A stretch of DNA of 9,336 bases, from positions 1-9,336 of the forward strand of contig JAEZYO010000748.1 in the NCBI GenBank assembly GCA_023419055.1, written 5' to 3'. Positions 1-6,066 of the stretch are shown here, in pieces; position 1 is the first letter of the stretch, and every line of letters starts with the position of its first letter. Below the pieces are notes generated by a model. The model was not told the DNA's origin. It searched no databases and was given only the letters and a program-made list of their open reading frames with translations. The translations under genes and the position numbers were made by a program. The stretch comes from Pseudomonadota bacterium. GTDB taxonomy: Bacteria; Myxococcota; Polyangia; Polyangiales; Polyangiaceae.

Positions 1-185
1 GGCTCTGGGTCAGCACGGCGTTCGTGGTGCTCGGCGTGATGCGCTTCCTCTTCATCGTCCGCCGCCGCACCAAGGCGGAGAGCCCGACGCAAGAGATGCT
101 GCGTGACGGACCGTTCGTCGCCATCAACCTGTTCTGGGTCTTCCTGGTGATGTGGGTCGTCTACAACCTGCACCCTGCTCCGTGA
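1..185 (+). CDS. UbiA-family membrane prenyltransferase, C-terminal fragment (decaprenyl-phosphate phosphoribosyltransferase-like)
   Basis: Only the last 60 codons are inside the window, read from base 3 and ending at TGA 183-185; the start lies upstream. The fragment has a hydrophobic helix (about residues 1-20 of what is visible), a short basic cytoplasmic stretch reading RFLFIVRRRTKAESPTQEML, then LRDGPF and a final hydrophobic helix ending NLHPAP. The pattern RYL-x-LV...SPTE-x-LLRD followed by one last helix is what I recall from the C-terminus of the decaprenyl-phosphate phosphoribosyltransferase branch of the UbiA superfamily, integral membrane enzymes that move polyprenyl or phosphoribosyl groups. 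The aspartate-rich catalytic motifs are outside the window, so the substrate cannot be judged, and another UbiA member is possible. The next gene begins 7 bases after the stop on the same strand, suggesting an operon. Confidence 0.65.
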   Translation, partial: LWVSTAFVVLGVMRFLFIVRRRTKAESPTQEMLRDGPFVAINLFWVFLVMWVVYNLHPAP

Positions 186-192
186 TCGCCCG

Positions 193-927
193 ATGAACCA
201 GGCGGCGGGAGAGACCGAGGCCGCGCGCTACTTGCAGGAGGGCAGTGGGCCCTGGGCCGATCTCGCCCTCACGCTGCCCATCTTTCTCCTCTATCACCTG
301 CTCGTCGTGTTCCTCGACGTGAGGAACGCCGCCGATCTCGTGACGCGCGAGCTCGTGACGCTCGCGCACAACAGCTTGCCCGCCTACGGCGGGCTCACGC
401 TCGCGATCGGCGCCACCTTCGCCGGGATCCTGATCATGGCCGGGCGCGAGCGGGAGCTCCACTATCAGCGCTTCCTCTGGGTGGCGCTCGAGGGCATCGC
501 CTACGCGGTCGCCATGCGCTTCGCCGCGAGCTACGTCGTGGGCAAGCTCCACCTCGCCGCGGGCCCCATGGACGTGACGCTGGGCGATCGCTTCGCCGGG
601 CTCGTGATGTCCCTCGGAGCCGGCTTCTACGAGGAGATTGCGTTTCGCGTGCTCCTGTTCGGCGCGGGCTTGAAGGTGCTCTTCCTGCTCTTCACGGCGC
701 TCACCCCCGTGAAGCGCGTGCTCTTGTCGATCGGCTGGGCGCTCGTCGCGGCGGCCGTCTTCAGCGGCTGGCACTACGTGGGCGAGCTCGGCGACCCGTT
801 CGACCCGCGGTCGTTCGTGTTCCGCTGGGTTTGCGGGCTCGCTTTCACCGCGATTTACGCCTTCCGCGGCTTCGCGCCGGCGGTCTGGACGCACACGCTC
901 TACGACGTCTGGGTGCTGGTTTTCTGA
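193..927 (+). CDS. CPBP-family intramembrane glutamic endopeptidase (CAAX protease / Abi type)
   Basis: A 244-residue multi-pass membrane protein with all three family signatures in order: E147-E148-x-x-x-R152 (YEEIAFR), then F-S-G-W-H194, then H234-T-L-Y-D238. In the CPBP family (relatives of Rce1 and MroQ) these glutamates and histidines form the active site inside the membrane, cleaving membrane-embedded or prenylated substrates. About six to seven hydrophobic segments are visible, the first at about residues 23-42. The third motif ends in Asp where many members have Asn; both are known. I chose the ATG at 193. No strong Shine-Dalgarno precedes it, but it lies 7 bases after the stop of the upstream prenyltransferase gene, so coupled translation is likely. 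The substrate is unknown. Bacterial CPBP proteins act variously in bacteriocin maturation, self-immunity and regulation; no bacteriocin gene is visible nearby. The 3' end is 17 bases from the convergent tlyA stop. Confidence 0.9.
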   Translation: MNQAAGETEAARYLQEGSGPWADLALTLPIFLLYHLLVVFLDVRNAADLVTRELVTLAHNSLPAYGGLTLAIGATFAGILIMAGRERELHYQRFLWVALEGIAYAVAMRFAASYVVGKLHLAAGPMDVTLGDRFAGLVMSLGAGFYEEIAFRVLLFGAGLKVLFLLFTALTPVKRVLLSIGWALVAAAVFSGWHYVGELGDPFDPRSFVFRWVCGLAFTAIYAFRGFAPAVWTHTLYDVWVLVF

Positions 928-944
928 GCGGGAAGCGCCCGGCT

Positions 945-1736
945 CTAGACCTTCCGAGCGAGGACGAAGTACTCCACGTTGCCCTTCGGCCCCGGCAGGC
1001 CGGAGTCGCAACCCTTCTCGATCTCGAAGCCCGCCGACACGACGTCGCGCTCCGCGTCGGAGATCGCTTTCTTTCGGACCTCCGGGTCGCGGATCACACC
1101 CTTGCCCCTCGTTACCGCTTCTCGTCCCGCCTCGAACTGCGGCTTCACGAGCGCGAGGAGGCGCCCCTGTTCTTTGAGCAGGCCGCGGATCGCCGGGAGG
1201 AGCTTGCCCAGGCTGATGAACGAGGCGTCCACCACCACGAGGTCGACGGCGTCACCGAGCTCGGCGGGCGTGAGGTGACGCGCGTTGGTCTTCTCGAGCA
1301 CGTGCACTCGCGGATCGTTCCGCAGACGCGCGTCGAGCAGGCCCTGACCGACGTCGACGGCGTGAACGCGCCGCGCGCCATGCTGGAGCAGGCAATCCGT
1401 AAAGCCGCCGGTGGACGCGCCGATGTCCGCGCACTCCAAGTTGGTGACGTCGACGTCGAGCGCCGCGAGCGCTCCCTCGAGCTTGATGCCGCCGCGCGAG
1501 ACGTATCGCTCACCGCCGCGGAGCTCGAGCGGGGTGTCGGAGGCGAGCAGAGCGCCGGCCTTTTCGACGCGCTGTTCGCCCGAGTAGACGCGGCCCGAGA
1601 GCAGCAGGCTCTGCGCCTGCGAGCGTGAGCTCGCGAGCCCGCGTTCGACGAGGAGCACGTCGGCGCGGAGCTTCGAGAGCGAGCGCTTCGATAAGTTCGC
1701 CGGCGGTTCGGCGGTGTTTTTATCTCGACGGCTCAT
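945..1736 (-). CDS. tlyA: TlyA family rRNA (cytidine-2'-O)-methyltransferase
   Basis: A 263-residue protein of typical TlyA/hemolysin A family length. An S4 RNA-binding domain occupies about residues 24-85 (R-x-D-x-LLVERGLA-x-SRSQAQ-x-LL-x-SG-x-V), followed by an FtsJ/RrmJ-like Rossmann methyltransferase domain. Visible features are SRGGIKL, the SAM-binding loop DIGASTGGFTD (104-114), VVVDASFIS, LVKPQFE and GNVEYF. The expected catalytic Lys-Asp-Lys-Glu tetrad is present as K85, D170, K198 and E255. Family members 2'-O-methylate cytidines in 16S and/or 23S rRNA, which in mycobacteria sensitises ribosomes to capreomycin; older 'hemolysin' names are probably misleading. I chose the ATG at 1736 over an upstream TTG at 1748 because ATG is the better start codon. 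The N-terminal extension of about 16 residues before the S4 domain is Ser/Lys/Arg-rich. The gene converges on the protease gene with 17 bases between stops and diverges from the barrel gene. Confidence 0.95.
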   Translation of the reverse strand: MSRRDKNTAEPPANLSKRSLSKLRADVLLVERGLASSRSQAQSLLLSGRVYSGEQRVEKAGALLASDTPLELRGGERYVSRGGIKLEGALAALDVDVTNLECADIGASTGGFTDCLLQHGARRVHAVDVGQGLLDARLRNDPRVHVLEKTNARHLTPAELGDAVDLVVVDASFISLGKLLPAIRGLLKEQGRLLALVKPQFEAGREAVTRGKGVIRDPEVRKKAISDAERDVVSAGFEIEKGCDSGLPGPKGNVEYFVLARKV

Positions 1737-1991
1737 TGGCCGAGGCAAGCTCGCACGACTTACGGCTACGCGCGACAGTAGGCGGGCTTGGTGCGCGGCC
1801 GGTTGGCCCGTCGACGACGAAAAGTGCCGATATTCCCCTCATCGAGGTGCCGCACAGTTTTGGCCGAAGAGTTGACGATTCGAGGTGAGTCGGAGGAGCA
1901 TGCTTGCCGATTGTAGCTGTCGGAAACACGGATTGAATCCGTTCGACATCAAACCCGTCTGAGCGGCGCAAACGACTTGCGGAGGATTTCG
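1737..1991. promoter_or_regulatory. Divergent intergenic region between tlyA and the outer-membrane barrel gene
   Basis: These 255 bases carry no plausible gene and must hold the promoters for both flanking genes. Seen directly: a 15-base palindrome at 1928-1942 (ACGGAT, loop TGA, ATCCGT) centred about 57 bases before the barrel ATG; a TTGACG hexamer at 1872-1877; and a strong GGAGG Shine-Dalgarno at 1981-1985, 6 bases before the ATG at 1992. I could not pair the TTGACG with a convincing -10 at 16-18 bases. A weak TTGTAG (1911-1916) and TTGAAT (1933-1938) pair has 16-base spacing. The promoter assignment is therefore tentative, and the palindrome could equally be an operator or chance. Confidence 0.35.
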
Positions 1992-2771
1992 ATGAGTAAC
2001 TTGAAGAAGTGTGCAGGGATCTTGGCCGGGCTCGCGAGCCTCGGCGTGACCAGCGTGGCCTTCGCCCAGGTTCAGGCGGACGCCAACGCCAACACCAACG
2101 TGGGCATGACCCTTCCGGGTGCTGCTCCCGCTGCTGCGGCCACCGGCGCTTCGGATCACGATCAGGTCGTCGGACGCCTCGCCGTGGGTTACCTCGGCCG
2201 CCGCACCATCCCGGTCGGCGCGGGCGGCTCGACCGCCAACTTCGACTCCGTCCTCGACGTCGAGGCTCCGGTGATCGGCGTTCGGTACTGGATCGACTCC
2301 ATGCTCGGCATCGACGCCGGTCTTGGTCTCTCTCTCAATAGCGGCTCGTGGGAACTGGATACGCCCGGTGCGGACGGTGACGGCGATCTCGACAGCTCGA
2401 CCGCCTTCCTCATTCACGTCGGCGTGCCGCTCTCGCTCGCGTCGTACGATCACTTCAGCTTTCAGGTCGTGCCGGAAGCGAACGTCGGCCTCGGCAGCGG
2501 CTCGGCCGCTGACGGTGACATCTCCTACAACGGCTTCCAGCTCGATGTGGGCGCGCGCGCTGGCGCTGAAATCCAATTCGGCTTCATCGGCATTCCGCAG
2601 CTCTCGCTGCAGGGCTCGGTCGGTTTGCTCTTCGGGATCCAGAGCTTGAAGGCCGAGGACGACAACGCGGATACCACCGCCACGCAGAACCGCACCTTCT
2701 TGACCACCACCGTCGGCGACAACCCGTGGAACATCTTCACGAGCAACGTCGCTGCGCTCTACTACTTCTGA
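1992..2771 (+). CDS. Exported outer-membrane beta-barrel-like protein of unknown function
   Basis: 259 residues. The start is the ATG at 1992, fixed by GGAGG at 1981-1985; a TTG at 1977 lies upstream of that site and is rejected. Residues 1-25 form a Sec signal peptide (two Lys, a hydrophobic core, then VAFA) with likely cleavage before Q26. The mature N-terminus to about residue 55 is low-complexity (Ala/Asn/Asp then Ala/Pro). From about residue 58 the sequence alternates polar and hydrophobic residues in segments with Gly and aromatics (GRLAVGYLG, VIGVRYWI, GIDAGLGLSL, FSFQVVPEANVGLG, FQLDVGARAGAEIQF, QLSLQGSVGLLFGI), separated by acidic loops. The protein ends in ALYYF, a terminal aromatic as recognised by the BAM machinery. 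This fits a small 8- to 10-stranded barrel. An acidic run DGDGDLD at 128-134 resembles a calcium-binding loop. I do not recognise the specific family; porin-like or structural roles are both possible. Confidence 0.75.
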   Translation: MSNLKKCAGILAGLASLGVTSVAFAQVQADANANTNVGMTLPGAAPAAAATGASDHDQVVGRLAVGYLGRRTIPVGAGGSTANFDSVLDVEAPVIGVRYWIDSMLGIDAGLGLSLNSGSWELDTPGADGDGDLDSSTAFLIHVGVPLSLASYDHFSFQVVPEANVGLGSGSAADGDISYNGFQLDVGARAGAEIQFGFIGIPQLSLQGSVGLLFGIQSLKAEDDNADTTATQNRTFLTTTVGDNPWNIFTSNVAALYYF

Positions 2772-2790
2772 TAGCGTTTCGTAGTGGTCG

Positions 2791-2826
2791 ACGAGCGGCT
2801 GCGCTCTCCGGGCGCAGCCGTCTCGT
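2791..2826 (+). terminator. Terminator-like hairpin between the barrel and lipoprotein genes
   Basis: A strong GC-rich hairpin begins 20 bases after the barrel stop codon. Left arm CGAG-CGGCTGCGC (2792-2804), loop of 7 bases (2805-2811), right arm GCGCAGCCG (2812-2820), a single bulged T at 2821, then CTCG (2822-2825); an A-T pair can be added at the outside. That makes 9 perfect inner pairs and 5 outer pairs. The downstream tract (about 2826-2840) is T/G-rich rather than pure T, so termination may be partial. It would separate the expression of the two genes or lower read-through into the lipoprotein gene. Confidence 0.65.
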
Positions 2827-2860
2827 TGTCGTGTGTTGTCCGCTTGTGAGGAGGCTTTTC

Positions 2861-3562
2861 ATGACCTCGAGTCGCATCAGCTTGGCGGCGCTGTTCGCCG
2901 CCGCCGTCGTTGCCTGTGGAGGTGGCGGTACCGGCGAAGGTAGCGGCAGCCCCACGGATGGCATCCCTGGGTCCGAGCAGCCGAGCTACAACGATCAGGC
3001 TCCGCCCCGTAATCCGAACACTCCCGGCAATTCTTACGATCCACTCCCTGCCTCGGACGATCAGCCCGGATCGAATCCCGGCGGTACGCCCGGCGGCGGT
3101 GGTGGCGCTCCGCCGCCCGGAGGTTCGAGCGCGGTCTGTTCTCGCCTCTGCACTGGACTTGCTTCGAAGCAGTGCGACGTCGGAAGTCCGGCGCAGTGCA
3201 CCGCCGATTGCTCGGAGGCCCTGACCGAAGGTGAGTTCGCTGGCTGTTTCAACGAGCTGGTGTCGTTCTATGACTGCCTGCTCGCCAGCCCGCGCTTCGT
3301 CTGCGTCCCGAACGAGGACGGAACCCCTGGCGATCCGAATTTCGACGACGAGGAGGTTCTCGCCGGCTGCGAGGCTCAAGTCCTCGACTACGTCGAGTGC
3401 GCCGACTTGGAGCCGGATCCCGAGCCGGAGCCCGAGCCCCCGCCCCAGCCCGGAGGCGATTGCAGCGCGGGTGGTCAATGCGACGGTTGCGTCGACGTCT
3501 GCGAGACCTGCCTGTGTGTCCTCGACGACGAGGAGCTCTGCGCCAGCTCCTGCGCCCAGTGA
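2861..3562 (+). CDS. Cysteine-rich surface lipoprotein with two Cys modules, function unknown
   Basis: 233 residues, starting at ATG 2861 with GAGGAGG at 2848-2854, 6 bases upstream. The N-terminus is a lipoprotein signal: a short hydrophobic stretch and lipobox VVAC with the lipidated Cys at 19, followed by GGGG. Residues 20-90 form a Gly/Pro/Asn/Ser-rich flexible spacer. Module 1 (about 93-180) has ten Cys (93, 97, 105, 113, 117, 129, 139, 148, 170, 180) in a C-x3-C-x7-C-x7-C-x3-C pattern, which I recall from myxobacterial secreted proteins. A linker of Asp/Glu-Pro repeats (184-197) leads to module 2 (201-231), which has eight Cys at 201, 207, 210, 214, 217, 219, 227 and 231. Eighteen mature Cys beyond the lipidated one is an even number, consistent with disulfides formed in the periplasm or on the surface. 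The 3' 88 bases overlap the convergent comEC. No enzymatic motif is seen; a structural or adhesive surface role is a guess. Confidence 0.85.
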   Translation: MTSSRISLAALFAAAVVACGGGGTGEGSGSPTDGIPGSEQPSYNDQAPPRNPNTPGNSYDPLPASDDQPGSNPGGTPGGGGGAPPPGGSSAVCSRLCTGLASKQCDVGSPAQCTADCSEALTEGEFAGCFNELVSFYDCLLASPRFVCVPNEDGTPGDPNFDDEEVLAGCEAQVLDYVECADLEPDPEPEPEPPPQPGGDCSAGGQCDGCVDVCETCLCVLDDEELCASSCAQ

Positions 3563-6066
3563 CCCGAAGCGCTCGTGACGAGCGCGTCCCCGTCGGTCGC
3601 GATCATCAGCGACCCTAGTCGATCGGTACGGAGCTTCAGGACTCCGTACCGATCGAGTCGTTCCATCGCAGGCTCGTGCGGGTGACCGAAGCGGTTGCGG
3701 AGACCGGTCGAGATCGTGGCGAGCGCCGGCCGCGCCGCGGCGAGCAGCGCCTCCGTGCTCGAGGTGCGGCTTCCGTGATGACCCACCTTGAGCACGTCCG
3801 CGCGGAGCCGCGCCGCGTCGCGCGCGACGAGGTCATGCTCGAGCGCCTCTTCCGCGTCACCCATCAGGAGGAAGGAGCGCCGGCCGTACTCGAGCTTCAC
3901 GACGAACGAGTTGTCGTTCGCGCCGCGCTCTTCCAAGTACGAGGGACAGGGCGCGAGCACCTGCACGCGCGCACCGCCGGGCAGAGCGCGCGCCCCGCAG
4001 AGCTCGTTCGGCCGCCGGATGCGGACGCCGCGCTCCCGCGCGGCGGCGAGGAGCTTCGCGTATTCGGGGCCGGCGCCGTGCGCTTCTCCCTGCCCGGTAT
4101 CCCAGAGCTCGCCCACCTCCACTGCGCGCATCACGCTGACGAGGCCGAGGAAATGATCCGGGTGCGGGTGAGACAAGATCATCACGTCCACGCGATCGCG
4201 CCGTCGAGCGCGTAGGGTCGGGAGCACGACGCGCATCCCGGGATCGACCGGGCTGCCGACGATCCCGCCGCCGTCGACGAGCCAGAGCTGCCCATCGGGC
4301 AAATCGATCAGCGTCGAGTCACCCTGGCCGATGTCGAGCGCGGTCATTCTCAGCTGTCCGACGGGTGCCCCGACGCGGCGCGACCCAAAGTCGAGCAGCA
4401 GCAAGCCGAGGGCTGCGCCCGCGAGCCAGGCGCACGGAGTGAGCGCCGGAAGGCGCCTGCCCGCGAGCTCGAGAGCCGGCTCGTGCCGGCGTTCGGCGAG
4501 GGCACGAAGGAAGCCCGTGCCGGCCACCACGAGCAGGGCGAAGTGCCACGCGCCCGGCGGCGGCGTGCGCACGTCGAGTCCCTGGATCTGTGCGGCTTCG
4601 TGGGCGATCTGCTTGACGGCGAGCAGCGCTCCGGAGGCCACGAGCGCGACGCCGCGTTCGAGAGGGGGGAACGGTGCGAGCACGGTGTGCAGCAAGCAGA
4701 GCGGAAGGCTGATGCACTCGCCGAACGGCCCCGCCAACACGTTCGCGAAGATCCCGGCGAGGGTGAGATCCGGGCTCATGACCGCGAGCAAGGGAGCGCA
4801 CGGCAACATCGAAGCCACCGTGGCGGCGACGCTCTCGGCCACGAAGCGCGCGACGCGCGAGGGCAGGCGCTCACAGGGCGCGGCGAGGTGTGGCCCCAGC
4901 CAGAGCAGCCCGGCCGTCGCGGCCGCGCTCAGCAAGAACGAAATGTCGAAGGCGGTGAGTGGATCGAACAGCCAACCCAGGAGGAACGCCCAGCCGAGCG
5001 AACGAGGCGCGCTCGAGGCTCGCCCGAGCGCCTTGGCCAGGAACGCCGCGCTCAGCATGAAAGCGGCACGAAACGCCGAACCGCTGCCCCCCGCGAAATC
5101 GGCGTAGAGCAGCGAGAGCAGGACGCCCGCGGCGCTGCCGAGGCGGCTCACGTCGACGCGCACCGAGAGCGCCTCGACGCGCACCAGGAGGAAAGTGAGG
5201 GCTTTCACCAGCGCCACCACGGCGAAGACCAGGTGCGTGCCGCTGACGGCGAGGATGTGCATGAGCCCCGCCTTGCGAAATGCCTCGTCGTCTGCCGCCG
5301 CGAGATCGCTCTCTCCGAGCACGAGCGCTCGCGCGAACGGCTCCGCGCCGCTCGGGAACGTCGCCTGGATGCGTCGCCGCACATGGTCGCGCCCCGCGTC
5401 GATTCGCCGAGCGAGGCCGCGCCCGCGCTCGACCACGGTCGAGTCGAAGACCACGCCGCTCAGCACGGCTTCGCGCCGAGCGAGGCCGGGCCAGGGACTC
5501 GGGAGATCGTGGTTCTGTCGAGCTTCGATGATGCCGAGGTCACCGACGAGCTCGATCCGGTCGCCCCTGCCGAGCTCGAGGTTCGGCGGTCCGACGAGCC
5601 GCGCGGCCACCGGACCCGCGTGGATGGTACCCTCGCAATCGAGGCTCGAGAGCGTGGCGCGGTACCCGAGGTTGCCGTCCAGGAGCGCGGGGGAGCTCTC
5701 CACGACCCCGACGGCGGCGCAGCGCTTCGGGCTCCCGATCGCGTCGCGCGCTCGTTCCCAGGCGCGCTGGTAGTCCGCAAGCTCCGTTCTCGCCCGCAGC
5801 GCGCCGAGCGCGAACGCCACCACCACGGCGAGCCGGCCCAAGGTGCCGATGCGCTTTCCCAGCACCACGAGCACTGCGGCGGCCGTCACCAACGCGGCCC
5901 CCGGCGCGACGACGAAGCAGGCGCCCCCGACAGCGGCGAGCGCGAAGAGCAGCAGGAGGTCCACGCCGGGCCCGCTCTGCAGCGCGCGTGCCGGCTCGAT
6001 CTCCGCGAGACTACTCGAAACGCGTGCTGGCGAGCAGTGGCGCGCCGATCGACCGCCGGCGCTCAT
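3475..6066 (-). CDS. comEC: ComEC/Rec2-family DNA-uptake channel with C-terminal metallo-beta-lactamase domain
   Basis: 863 residues. N-terminal helices (about 36-90) precede an OB-like DUF4131 region (about 100-205). A multi-helix Competence domain follows (about 230-520), carrying the family signature GLMHILAVSGTHL near residue 270. The C-terminal domain is metallo-beta-lactamase-like (about 570-840): ALDIGQGDS, VDGGG, H633-x-H635-x-D637-H638, MGD737 and H763-H764-GS, so the metal ligands look intact. ComEC forms the inner-membrane channel for single-stranded DNA in natural transformation; the lactamase-like domain is thought to degrade the non-transported strand. I chose ATG 6066: GAAGGGA lies just upstream, and the longer reading frame to 6183 would run far into the preceding gene. 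GTG at 5964 is an alternative that would avoid the overlap. The start overlaps the c-di-GMP gene by 56 bases. The last 28 residues, Ser/Gln-rich and encoded opposite the lipoprotein gene, look like an unconserved tail. Confidence 0.93.
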   Translation of the reverse strand: MSAGGRSARHCSPARVSSSLAEIEPARALQSGPGVDLLLLFALAAVGGACFVVAPGAALVTAAAVLVVLGKRIGTLGRLAVVVAFALGALRARTELADYQRAWERARDAIGSPKRCAAVGVVESSPALLDGNLGYRATLSSLDCEGTIHAGPVAARLVGPPNLELGRGDRIELVGDLGIIEARQNHDLPSPWPGLARREAVLSGVVFDSTVVERGRGLARRIDAGRDHVRRRIQATFPSGAEPFARALVLGESDLAAADDEAFRKAGLMHILAVSGTHLVFAVVALVKALTFLLVRVEALSVRVDVSRLGSAAGVLLSLLYADFAGGSGSAFRAAFMLSAAFLAKALGRASSAPRSLGWAFLLGWLFDPLTAFDISFLLSAAATAGLLWLGPHLAAPCERLPSRVARFVAESVAATVASMLPCAPLLAVMSPDLTLAGIFANVLAGPFGECISLPLCLLHTVLAPFPPLERGVALVASGALLAVKQIAHEAAQIQGLDVRTPPPGAWHFALLVVAGTGFLRALAERRHEPALELAGRRLPALTPCAWLAGAALGLLLLDFGSRRVGAPVGQLRMTALDIGQGDSTLIDLPDGQLWLVDGGGIVGSPVDPGMRVVLPTLRARRRDRVDVMILSHPHPDHFLGLVSVMRAVEVGELWDTGQGEAHGAGPEYAKLLAAARERGVRIRRPNELCGARALPGGARVQVLAPCPSYLEERGANDNSFVVKLEYGRRSFLLMGDAEEALEHDLVARDAARLRADVLKVGHHGSRTSSTEALLAAARPALATISTGLRNRFGHPHEPAMERLDRYGVLKLRTDRLGSLMIATDGDALVTSASGHWAQELAQSSSSSRTHRQVSQTSTQPSH
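3619..3656. repeat. Perfect 15-bp inverted repeat inside comEC, near its 3' end
   Basis: Left arm 3619-3633 (TCGATCGGTACGGAG) and right arm 3642-3656 (CTCCGTACCGATCGA) pair without a mismatch around an 8-base loop (3634-3641). It lies 57 bases beyond the lipoprotein stop and within comEC codons for the conserved RYGVLKLRTDR stretch. It can fold on either strand, with no T-tract on either side. It could brake or terminate lipoprotein transcripts running antisense into comEC, or stabilise their 3' ends; this role is inference. Confidence 0.7.

Noticed and set aside
193..927. CPBP protein as a bacteriocin immunity or phage-abortive system
   Set aside because: No bacteriocin precursor, ABC exporter, toxin or other defence gene is visible nearby; family membership alone does not support it.
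928..944. Hairpin between the convergent protease and tlyA stops as a bidirectional terminator
   Set aside because: Only about four base pairs (CGGG/CCCG) can form and there is no T-tract; too weak to call.
124..1011. A 295-codon - strand open frame opposite the CPBP protease gene
   Set aside because: The + strand carries the complete CPBP motifs; the - frame is charged, low-complexity shadow sequence.
831..1628. A 265-codon + strand open frame across the end of the protease gene and tlyA
   Set aside because: It runs through two well-supported genes in other frames, and its protein is Arg/Glu/Ala-rich without domains.
945..1736. TlyA as a hemolysin
   Set aside because: The S4 domain, SAM loop and K-D-K-E tetrad fit an rRNA methyltransferase; the hemolysin label is historical.
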